DNA of 12,520 nucleotides from Nanobdellota archaeon. GTDB lineage: Archaea; Nanobdellota; Nanobdellia; Pacearchaeales; GW2011-AR1. The notes under the pieces are model-generated. The model had not been told where the DNA came from. It ran no database searches and saw only the letters and a list, made by a program, of their open reading frames with translations. A program made the translations under genes and the position numbers. How positions within the stretch are numbered: position 1 is the first letter of the stretch; each line of letters begins with the position of its first letter. Of the stretch, positions 6,604 to 12,497 are shown one piece after another. The stretch lies in the NCBI GenBank assembly GCA_022563455.1, contig JADFNI010000033.1, forward strand, positions 1 through 12,520, written 5' to 3'.

Positions 6604-6610
6604 GGAGGTC
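6604..6610 (+). promoter_or_regulatory. Strong Shine-Dalgarno sequence for the 57-residue gene
   Basis: GGAGGTC ends 8 bases before the ATG at 6619 and complements the 16S rRNA anti-SD core. It is the clearest SD in the window, where most genes appear leaderless, and it fixes the start of this small gene. Confidence 0.75.
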
Positions 6611-6618
6611 AATTACAT

Positions 6619-6792
6619 ATGAAAGCAAAATGCAGTTTATGTAAGGGAGAAATCAAAACAACATTCTTAGATAAATTAAACGGAACAATAGTCAAGACTG
6701 GAGAAGGCGAAACTTCAAAGACATATAACGTTTGTAGAGACTGTCAAAAAGAACATAAAGAAAACTTAAAAGAAAAAATCTTAGAATTATAA
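6619..6792 (+). CDS. Very small zinc-ribbon protein, 57 residues
   Basis: The product is MKAKCSLCKGEI... ending in KEKILEL, with zinc ligands C5-x2-C8 and C39-x2-C42 around a central beta-like part (DKLNGTIVKTGEGE), then a charged helix. Both knuckles and the spacing make a compact treble-clef or zinc-ribbon fold likely. Its function is unknown; such proteins often bind RNA, ribosomes or other proteins. The coding assignment rests on the perfect SD 8 bases upstream, the paired CxxC motifs and a clean stop. It is divergent from the 69-residue zinc-ribbon gene, and the short gap with shared promoter elements suggests co-regulation. Confidence 0.75.
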   Translation: MKAKCSLCKGEIKTTFLDKLNGTIVKTGEGETSKTYNVCRDCQKEHKENLKEKILEL

Positions 6793-6882
6793 CTCTATTC
6801 TCTATCAAGCGAACATCCATTAAGTGATGCAATAGTCTCAAGTTCAGATGACTCTTCAAAAAATTAATTATGTGTTTTTCCT

Positions 6883-7056
6883 AAAAAGATATGTAGGGAG
6901 GAGGATCACAAAGAATATTGTACCTAATTGGTCGAACCTTGGTTCGAAATGACTCCCAAAAAGATATGTAGGGAGGAGGATCACAAAGAATATTGTACCT
7001 AATTGGTCGAACCTTGGTTCGAAATGACTCCCAAAAAGATATGTAGGGAGGAGGAT
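6883..7056. repeat. Two exact 75-bp tandem units plus partial third copy at the tRNA-Leu 3' end
   Basis: Units at 6883-6957 and 6958-7032 are identical. A third copy starts at 7033 but matches for only 24 bases (to 7056), where it becomes the real 3' end of tRNA-Leu. On the minus strand each unit therefore ends with a copy of the tRNA T-stem 3' side, acceptor 3' strand, discriminator and trailing TTTTT. The other 51 bases contain a near-perfect palindrome TCGAACCttGGTTCGA. Repeated tRNA 3' ends resemble att sites left by integration at a tRNA gene. A small repeated RNA or tRNA-derived duplication is possible. No integrase gene lies in the window. Confidence 0.9.
7033..7037 (-). terminator. 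Oligo-T terminator after tRNA-Leu
   Basis: Four bases past the discriminator the minus strand reads TTTTT, a simple archaeal termination signal. The same T run recurs at the end of both 75-bp units (6958-6962 and 6883-6887). Confidence 0.5.
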
Positions 7057-7126
7057 TCGAACCCCCGTAGGCATAAATGCCACTAGAGCTTAAGTCTAGC
7101 CCGTTTGACCGCTCCGGCATCCCCAC
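7042..7126 (-). tRNA. tRNA-Leu(UAA)
   Basis: The 85-base class II tRNA has acceptor GTGGGGA/TCCCTAC with discriminator A and no encoded CCA. The D stem is CCG/CGG. The anticodon stem CTAGA/TCTAG holds loop CTTAAGC, giving anticodon UAA. The long variable arm is GGCAT-TT-ATGCC, and the T arm is GGGGG-TTCGAAT-CCTCC. The long variable arm and A73 agree with leucine. No intron is present. A TATA-like box stands 23-32 bases before its 5' end. Its 3' end is the source of the 24-base sequence copied in the downstream tandem repeats. Confidence 0.95.
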
Positions 7127-7148
7127 ATATCAAAAACGATTTAAATGA

Positions 7149-7158
7149 ATATAAAAAG
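7149..7158 (-). promoter_or_regulatory. TATA-like box for tRNA-Leu
   Basis: CTTTTTATAT on the minus strand, 23-32 bases before the tRNA 5' end at 7126, fits an archaeal tRNA promoter. Confidence 0.5.
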
Positions 7159-7184
7159 ATGTCGGTAGGGAAAACTGCGTTTGA

Positions 7185-7271
7185 CTGAGCATCTTTGCTC
7201 TTAAACTAAATATAGATATTTTAAGAGTGAAGTGCGAACAGTGTAGGTATCCCAACATAGCGAGTGAGTAA
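7185..7271 (+). other. Possible gene remnant with CxxC in the gap between the tRNAs
   Basis: An open plus-strand stretch of 28 codons without ATG ends in VKCEQCRYPNIASE and TAA. The CEQC pair looks like half a zinc ribbon, but there is no partner pair and an in-frame TGA lies just upstream. A GTG at 7227 would encode only 14 residues. It may be a decayed gene end or chance. The same area has a hairpin GAGCA-TCTT-TGCTC at 7187-7200, so a structured RNA is an alternative. Confidence 0.2.
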
Positions 7272-7325
7272 TTTGCTTTGAGTTTCTTAAAATTGATAAT
7301 TCGAAACGAAATGTGAATTATGAAT

Positions 7326-7344
7326 AGGGATTTTTCAAATCCCT
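7326..7344 (-). terminator. Perfect hairpin just downstream of tRNA-Met
   Basis: AGGGATTT-ttc-AAATCCCT is an 8-bp perfect stem lying about 10 bases past the tRNA-Met 3' end on the minus strand. Bases 7334-7343 (TTCAAATCCC) also complement part of the tRNA T arm at 7364-7373. It could be a terminator, a processing signal, or a trace of a copied tRNA end. Confidence 0.4.
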
Positions 7345-7353
7345 GCCGAGCAA

Positions 7354-7429
7354 TAGCGAGAGCGGGATTTGAACCACGCGACCTTGAGGTTATGGGCCTC
7401 ACGAGCTGACCAGACTGCTCCATCTCGCT
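7354..7429 (-). tRNA. tRNA-Met(CAU), probably initiator, with irregular T arm
   Basis: The 76-base tRNA has acceptor AGCGAGA/TCTCGCT with discriminator A, a D stem GAGC/GCTC, and an anticodon stem TGAGG/CCTCA with loop CCCATAA, giving CAU. The pair A1:U72 is the archaeal/eukaryotic initiator mark, so initiator is favoured over elongator Met or Ile2. Three oddities are visible. The T arm is 18 bases (GCGTGG-TTCAAAT-CCCGC) instead of 17, needing a bulged U. Position 33 is C, not U. The anticodon stem has A29:U41, so only two of the three consecutive G:C pairs of typical initiators. No CCA and no intron are present. It may be functional, degenerate, or carry a one-base sequence error. Confidence 0.85.
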
Positions 7430-7450
7430 ATAGGTAATTGTGATAAAAAA

Positions 7451-7461
7451 GTATTATAAAG
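7451..7461. promoter_or_regulatory. Shared TATA element between tRNA-Met and RNase HII
   Basis: GTATTATAAAG is TATA-like in both directions. Its centre is about 27 bases from the tRNA-Met 5' end (7429, minus) and about 26 from the RNase HII ATG (7482, plus). It decides ATG 7482 over the upstream GTG at 7440, because the GTG lies before the element. Confidence 0.5.
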
Positions 7462-7481
7462 CTTGTGCTTCTACACCTCAT

Positions 7482-8138
7482 ATGACAAAAATTCTAGGAA
7501 TTGATGATGCAGGACGAGGACCAGTAATTGGCCCAATGACATTGGCAGGTGTTATAATTGATGAAAATGAAAATGAAGAATTAAAATCCTACGGTGTAAA
7601 AGATTCAAAACTTTTAACTCCAAAAAACAGAAAATTAATCAAAGAAAAAATAAATTCACGATTTAAAAGTCATATAGAAATTTCAAGTCCAAAAGAAATT
7701 GACGAGTCTACAAATCTTAACTATCTCGAAGCCATAAAATCCGCAATGATAATTAACAAGCTAACAAAAGAAGAAACTGATAAGGTAAAAGTAATAATTG
7801 ACTGTCCCTCAACTAATTTAAAAGCATGGAGAGAAGATGTCTGGAAACTTCTAGAAAAAAAAGAAATAATTAATCTAACAGTTGAACATAAAGCAGATCT
7901 AAATCATCCAACAGTTTCCGCCGCTTCAATATTAGCAAAAGAAAAAAGAGAAGATGAAATTGAAAAATTAAAAATGGATCTGGATATTGATTTTGGAAGT
8001 GGATATCCCGCAGACCCTAAAACAAAAGAATTCATTAAAAATAACTTTGAAAATAAATCCTATAAATCAATAATCAGATATTCTTGGAATACTGTTAAAA
8101 GACTTCAAAAAGCAAAGAAACAAAAGAAATTATTCTAA
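7482..8138 (+). CDS. rnhB: Ribonuclease HII
   Basis: The 218-residue product cleaves the RNA strand of RNA/DNA hybrids and single ribonucleotides in DNA. Residues are counted from ATG 7482; an in-frame GTG at 7440 would add 14, but the TATA element at 7451-7461 favours ATG. The family N-terminal motif is GIDDAGRGPVIGPM (residues 6-19) with D8 and D9. Then come YGVKDSKLL (37-45), a third acidic site in VIIDCPSTN (D107) and a fourth in HKADLNHPTVSAASILAK (D139). GSGYPADP (173-180) and YSWNTVKRL near the end are archaeal RNase HII marks. The second catalytic residue is usually Glu (GIDEAGRG) and is Asp here. A Lys-rich tail ends the protein. It converges on the four-Cys membrane protein with a 4-base overlap and diverges from tRNA-Met. 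Confidence 0.95.
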   Translation: MTKILGIDDAGRGPVIGPMTLAGVIIDENENEELKSYGVKDSKLLTPKNRKLIKEKINSRFKSHIEISSPKEIDESTNLNYLEAIKSAMIINKLTKEETDKVKVIIDCPSTNLKAWREDVWKLLEKKEIINLTVEHKADLNHPTVSAASILAKEKREDEIEKLKMDLDIDFGSGYPADPKTKEFIKNNFENKSYKSIIRYSWNTVKRLQKAKKQKKLF

Positions 8139-8767
8139 CAGTCAACTAAAACAAATGAACTAGACATGTCACAAATTTCCCCAGAACTTTTGTACGCAGA
8201 AAAACTAATTGTATTTGAATTATTCATTAATTCTTCAGACATAGGAATACTTACAAATCCATCGCTTCCAATAGAATACTCTCCAAATTGTTCACCGTTT
8301 ATAAAAAACATAGCAGTTTCTAATGCATTGTCAGCTGAATCTTTTCCTTCAATAACAACATTAATCCCCCCAAATCCCCTACACGCCTTAGTAATCATGC
8401 TATTATTTAATTCGTCAACACATTCATCAACCTCTTCAACTTGATCAAAAGTTTCAAAAGTTTCAACATTTTCAACCTTATCTCCTTCCTCAAAATACTC
8501 AATATTAATAAATGCGTCGTTAATTACCGTTGGAACATACAATAAAAGAGTCATAGCTAAAATTATGATAATCACCGCTAATTTTTTCCCATGAGTTTTA
8601 GAACTAGTTAATTTATCAGAAGGATTACTATTAGGAGCTTTTTCCAGTTTAACAGTTGATTTTATATTAACTTTTGAAGGAACAATTTTATTCTTTATAA
8701 TATTTTTCTTAGGCGAAAAGACCTTGACAGTTTTTTTCACAGAATCTTTTCCATCAACATCTTCCAT
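8135..8767 (-). CDS. Single-pass membrane protein with four-cysteine outer domain, unknown function
   Basis: The 210-residue product is not recognised. It has a Lys-rich, Ser/Asn-containing cytoplasmic tail (1-62), one membrane helix (about 63-82), an acidic stretch (91-120, many E/D/V/F) and a compact Gly/Asn-rich, probably beta-type domain to the end. Cysteines C116, C129, C199 and C210 all lie in the predicted outer part and none in the cytoplasmic tail, which fits two disulfides. It could thus be a substrate of the DsbA-like protein encoded in this window. ATG 8767 is supported by ATTTATATAG 20-29 bases upstream. It overlaps the RNase HII stop by 4 bases on the other strand and is divergent from the SMC gene. 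Confidence 0.75.
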   Translation of the reverse strand: MEDVDGKDSVKKTVKVFSPKKNIIKNKIVPSKVNIKSTVKLEKAPNSNPSDKLTSSKTHGKKLAVIIIILAMTLLLYVPTVINDAFINIEYFEEGDKVENVETFETFDQVEEVDECVDELNNSMITKACRGFGGINVVIEGKDSADNALETAMFFINGEQFGEYSIGSDGFVSIPMSEELMNNSNTISFSAYKSSGEICDMSSSFVLVDC

Positions 8768-8786
8768 AAAATTCGAGACTTTATAA

Positions 8787-8796
8787 CTATATAAAT
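8787..8796 (-). promoter_or_regulatory. TATA-like box for the four-Cys membrane protein
   Basis: ATTTATATAG on the minus strand lies 20-29 bases before ATG 8767, with no SD, again fitting a leaderless start. Confidence 0.5.
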
Positions 8797-8853
8797 ACTT
8801 TTAATAATCCCTACTTAGAAAAAAATAAATTTAAAAATTATCATTGAAAAACC

Positions 8854-8860
8854 CTTAAAA
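8854..8860 (+). promoter_or_regulatory. TATA-like box for the SMC-like gene
   Basis: CTTAAAA lies 23-29 bases before ATG 8883. The intervening sequence has no SD. Confidence 0.4.
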
Positions 8861-8882
8861 ACCACTAACCACTAAATAACTT

Positions 8883-11747
8883 ATGACTTATGTAAAAAGA
8901 ATTATTATTAGTGGATTTAAGTCCTTTGCTAGAAAAACTGAAATTCCATTCGAAAATGCAATGAATGTAATAGTCGGTCCAAATGGATCTGGAAAATCAA
9001 ATATCACCGACGCCTTATGTTTTGTTTTAGGAAGACTATCTATCAAATCTATCAGAGCCGCAAAAGCCGCAAACCTTCTCTTCTCCGGAAACAAAATCTA
9101 CAAAGGTTCAGTAGAAGCTTCAGTAGAGTTAATCTTCGACAACAGCGACAAAACATTTGGAATAGATTCAAAAGAAATCCATATCAAAAGATTAGTTAGA
9201 AAAAATGGTGCGTCAATTTATAAAATAAATAACCAAACAAAAACAAGACAAGATTTATTAGAACTCTTAGCACAAGCAGGAATAGATCCAAACGGTTTCA
9301 ACATAATCCTCCAAGGAGAAATACAATCTTTAGTAAAGGCAAGCTCAGAAGAAAGAAGAAAAATAATTGAGGAAGTCGCAGGAATCTCGATTTATGAAAC
9401 TAGAAAACAAAAGTCACTTAAAGAACTAGAAAAAACTGAAGAAAAACTAAAAGAAGTATCAAGTGTCCTAAAAGAAAGAAATTCTTATTTAAAAAATTTA
9501 GACAAAGAAAGAACTGACGCCTTAAATCATAAAAAATTAGAAGAAATGATAAAAAAATGTAAAGCAACATTAATCTCAAAAAATGTAAAAGAAAAGGAAA
9601 AAGATGTATTAGGAATTGAAAAAATAATTGAAGACCACACAAATGAAATCGAAAAAATTAAAAAAAACACCAAAGACAAAAATTCAGAAATAGACAAATT
9701 ACAAGAAAAAATAAAAATAATCAACGCCCATATTCACTCTTCAACAACTGATGTGCAAGATGTCCTTCACAAAGAACTTTCCAATCTAAAAGCAGACCTA
9801 GCAGGATTAAATGTTCGACATGAAAACTTTGAAAGCAGAATACTTAGCAGTCGAGAAAAATTAGAAGATAATAAAGATAAAATCAAAAAATTAAACGAGG
9901 AAGTATCATCAATAGAAGTAACGAGCCCAAAAATTAAAGAACACCAAAAAGTTCAAAAGGAGTTTCAAGAAAAGTTTGATATTTTAGAAGGGGAGAGGAG
10001 AAAATTTTATATTCTAAAATCCGACATATCTACATTAGAAAGTCAAAAAAACGAGAAAGAAAAATTCAAAATAGAATCCAATAAAGAAATTCAATTAATA
10101 AACCATAATATAACTGAACTTTTTAATGAAATAAAATTCTCTAAGTCTATAAAATCTCTAGAGCAAGCAAGAAAAGAAACAAAAGAATCATTAGAAAAAT
10201 CGAAAATAAAAATCCATGATTTAGAAAATAAAGTTCTAAAAAGAGAAAAAGATAGGGCAATAATTGAAGAAAGCATTTTAAGAGAGAAAAATCTTGTAGG
10301 AAAAATAACAAGTCTTCAAAATTGTCCAATATGTAAACAAATAGTGGGAACAGAACATAAACATAAAATCACAAGCACCTCTAATAAGAAAATGAATTTT
10401 GCGAAAGAAGAATTAGTTATTAACGAGAAAGAAAAAACCGCATACAAGAAAGAATTAGAAATTGAAAAAGAAAGAGAAGAAAAATTAAATGAAAAATTAA
10501 ATGAATTAGAAATTGATGAAATAAAACTAAAAAATTCTAACAACTTAAAAAACACAATCAAAAGAATCACAAATTTAATAGAAGAATCCGCAATCGTTCT
10601 AAAAAACTTAAATATAAAATTACATGAAAAGAAAGAAAAGTTCGATAAACTAAAAAATATAGAAGAAAAATACGATGAAACAAGATTGAATCTTCAAGAA
10701 CTCTCTTTCAAAGATATAGACCTCGACACAAAAGTCCAAGTAAAACAAAGAGAAATAAATAGACTTAATGCAGAGTTAAAATCATTATCCAGAGATATTG
10801 AAGACTCTAAAGTCGATTCATCAAAAATTTCGGCAGTAATTGTCGAAAAAACAAAACTTGTCGAAAAAAAAGAAATCGAAGAGCAAAAGCTATATGAAAA
10901 ATTCCAAAAACTCTTCGGTGAAAAAAATGAACTACAAGACATACAAAAAGCAATTGAAACAGAGGTCATAGGTCTTATGCACACGATCAAAAATTTCGAA
11001 GATAAAATCAATCATAATAAAATAAGTAAAGCAGAGATTAATGCCATGTTAGACTCATTAAAAACCGAGTTAAGAGAATTTGGACACATCAAAGTTCTAA
11101 ACATGCCAGAAGAAGAACTTAAAGAAAAACTCCAAAAATCTCAGTTCAAAATTTCAAGACTAGGCAACGTAAACATGAGAGCCTTAGAAGTATTTGATCA
11201 AGTAAAAGAACAATGTGTTCTAATTCAAGAAAAAGTAGAAACAATAGAAAAAGAAAGCGAGCAGATAAAAAAAATAATAACTGAAATTGATAAGAAAAAG
11301 AAAAAATCCTTCATGGAAACTTTAGTACGAGTAAATGAATTTTTCACAAGAAATTTTGCGCAATTGTCAAAAAAAGGAGAAATTTTCCTAGAACTCGAAA
11401 ACAAAAAAGATCCATTTGAAGGAGGTCTAAATATTCTAATAAGAGTATCACGTGCAAAGTATTTCGATATAACAAGCCTCTCAGGCGGAGAAAAAACAAT
11501 GGTAGCCTTATCACTAATATTCGCAATCCAAGAATACAGACCTTACTGCTTCTACATCTTCGACGAAATAGACGCAGCTCTAGACAAACATAATTCAGAG
11601 CTCTTAGCAGCCTTAATAAAAAAATACATGGTCTCTGGCCAATATATCATAATAACTCACAACGACACACTCATAACAGAAGCCACAAACCTCTATGGCG
11701 TAAGCATGCAAGAGAATATTTCTAAAGTTATTAGTCTCAAGATTTAA
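8883..11747 (+). CDS. SMC-like ATPase with a Rad50-style zinc hook in place of the hinge
   Basis: The 954-residue product has SMC-type ATPase heads. At the N-terminus are GFKSFARKTEIPF, Walker A GPNGSGKSN (32-40), the Q-loop QGEI (Q144) and SSEERRKIIEEVAGISIYE (154-172). At the C-terminus are LGNVNMRALE, DPFEGGL, signature LSGGEK (866-871), Walker B FYIFDEIDAALD (D894, E895) and H926. Between them run two Lys/Glu-rich coiled coils (about 173-478 and 490-790). A canonical SMC of about 1150-1200 residues has a globular hinge of 150-200 residues at the centre. Here there is only NCPICKQIVGTEHKHK with C481 and C484, at the exact midpoint, like the CxxC zinc hook of Rad50. Two subunits should dimerise through one zinc ion. 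A role in chromosome organisation or repair is likely. No kleisin, ScpB or Mre11 gene is adjacent. Confidence 0.93.
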   Translation: MTYVKRIIISGFKSFARKTEIPFENAMNVIVGPNGSGKSNITDALCFVLGRLSIKSIRAAKAANLLFSGNKIYKGSVEASVELIFDNSDKTFGIDSKEIHIKRLVRKNGASIYKINNQTKTRQDLLELLAQAGIDPNGFNIILQGEIQSLVKASSEERRKIIEEVAGISIYETRKQKSLKELEKTEEKLKEVSSVLKERNSYLKNLDKERTDALNHKKLEEMIKKCKATLISKNVKEKEKDVLGIEKIIEDHTNEIEKIKKNTKDKNSEIDKLQEKIKIINAHIHSSTTDVQDVLHKELSNLKADLAGLNVRHENFESRILSSREKLEDNKDKIKKLNEEVSSIEVTSPKIKEHQKVQKEFQEKFDILEGERRKFYILKSDISTLESQKNEKEKFKIESNKEIQLINHNITELFNEIKFSKSIKSLEQARKETKESLEKSKIKIHDLENKVLKREKDRAIIEESILREKNLVGKITSLQNCPICKQIVGTEHKHKITSTSNKKMNFAKEELVINEKEKTAYKKELEIEKEREEKLNEKLNELEIDEIKLKNSNNLKNTIKRITNLIEESAIVLKNLNIKLHEKKEKFDKLKNIEEKYDETRLNLQELSFKDIDLDTKVQVKQREINRLNAELKSLSRDIEDSKVDSSKISAVIVEKTKLVEKKEIEEQKLYEKFQKLFGEKNELQDIQKAIETEVIGLMHTIKNFEDKINHNKISKAEINAMLDSLKTELREFGHIKVLNMPEEELKEKLQKSQFKISRLGNVNMRALEVFDQVKEQCVLIQEKVETIEKESEQIKKIITEIDKKKKKSFMETLVRVNEFFTRNFAQLSKKGEIFLELENKKDPFEGGLNILIRVSRAKYFDITSLSGGEKTMVALSLIFAIQEYRPYCFYIFDEIDAALDKHNSELLAALIKKYMVSGQYIIITHNDTLITEATNLYGVSMQENISKVISLKI

Positions 11748-11752
11748 ATATT
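11743..11752 (+). promoter_or_regulatory. TATA-like box for the hydrolase, overlapping the SMC stop
   Basis: ATTTAAATAT spans the SMC stop codon and lies about 21-30 bases before ATG 11773, which fits a separate leaderless transcript. Confidence 0.45.
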
Positions 11753-11772
11753 AAGACACCCTAATCAAGTAT

Positions 11773-12471
11773 ATGAAAGATAATCTATCAAAACTAAAAA
11801 AGATAACATCAATTTTAGAAATTAAAAGAATTATATTAACAAAAGGACTAATAGAAAGGTTAGGACCTAATTCTAAAAAAAGTGCTATCTCAAATAACAA
11901 TAAAATCTTTGCTTACAAAATGGTTTATAAGTCAAAAAGCAAAAAAATAATTGGATATATTGTAGAACCAAGAATTGGAAAAAACTTATCCTGTATTATT
12001 TGGAACCGTGGCGGAAGCAGAGATTTTGGTTCAATTAAGCTTGGAAGTTTATTTATAGACCAAACATTAATAGCACCTCTAGCAATTCAAGGCCATATTG
12101 TAATCATGACTCAATATCCGGGAGTTGCAGGTGGAGAGGGAATCGATAAATGGGGAGATCAAGAAGGATTGGCTTCCATTCTCAATTTACAAAAAATATT
12201 AAAAAACTATAAAAGAGCTAATCATACAAAAATTGGAATGTACGGTCACAGCAGAGGAGGAACTATGACTTACATGTGTTTAAAAAAAGTAAAATGGATA
12301 AACAAGGAAATGTTTTCATACGGGTTTAAAGTCACTAAATTGACATTTTCCGGTAAATTTGAATTTAAGAATAGCAAAACCAATCTTCTTGTAAATAACA
12401 TGCCAATAACCAAAGCTATAATAAAGAATATAGCTACCGCTATTATTCTCTTCCTTAGCTCTGATACGTAG
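11773..12471 (+). pseudogene. Alpha/beta hydrolase (S9 prolyl oligopeptidase-like), truncated at a junction
   Basis: Residues 1 to about 176 look like an alpha/beta hydrolase of the prolyl oligopeptidase-related group. They include a strand and oxyanion region CIIWNRGGSRDFG (74-86), GHIVIMTQYPGVAGGEG (107-123) and the nucleophile elbow GMYGHSRGGTMTY (155-167) with Ser160. After KKVKWI (171-176, about base 12300) the sequence no longer looks like a hydrolase. The catalytic Asp and His that should follow are missing, and the frame runs to 12471 antisense to a tatC start. The remaining 56 residues are thus not a real C-terminus. The start at 11773 has a TATA-like box overlapping the SMC stop. 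The intact enzyme would cleave a peptide or ester bond; its substrate is unknown. Confidence 0.75.
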
Positions 12472-12497
12472 CTATGAGTATAGTTCCGCTCTTCCAT
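12270..12497 (-). pseudogene. tatC: TatC N-terminal fragment, truncated at a junction
   Basis: From ATG 12497 the minus strand encodes a charged start, HSYVSELRKR (8-17), matching the conserved H-x-x-ELR-x-R of TatC. A membrane helix (18-36) follows, then a short outer segment ending in VTLNPYENISLFIHF, placed like the family's PTE-F region. TatC has six helices and about 240-280 residues; only about 65-70 are present before the frame enters hydrolase antisense sequence near 12300 and stops at 12270. The intact protein is the twin-arginine signal receptor of the Tat export system. No tatA gene is visible. The identification rests on the N-terminal motif and helix position. Confidence 0.65.

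Noticed and set aside
6883..7032. Tandem tRNA-like genes in the 75-bp units
   Set aside because: The length suits a tRNA, but only the 3' acceptor side and a T-arm-like palindrome are present. No D arm or anticodon arm can be drawn.
6883..7056. CRISPR array
   Set aside because: There are only two full units and they are identical throughout, with no variable spacers and no cas genes.
6868..7126. Two minus-strand ORFs (71 and 81 codons) with repeated peptide segments across the tRNA-Leu region
   Set aside because: They exist only because the 75-bp repeat period is a multiple of three, and they run through a tRNA gene. The repeated peptide is translated tRNA 3' end and spacer.
7130..7423. 97-codon minus-strand ORF starting inside tRNA-Met
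   Set aside because: Its first third is tRNA sequence and the rest shows no domain. The start sits in the anticodon side of the tRNA, so it is spurious.
8888..9094. 68-codon minus-strand ORF opposite the SMC Walker A region
   Set aside because: It is antisense to highly conserved SMC head sequence and has no independent support.
9418..11526. Several long minus-strand ORFs rich in F, L and S inside the SMC-like gene
   Set aside because: They are the reverse of Lys/Glu-rich coiled-coil codons, which naturally give Phe/Leu/Ser ORFs without stops.
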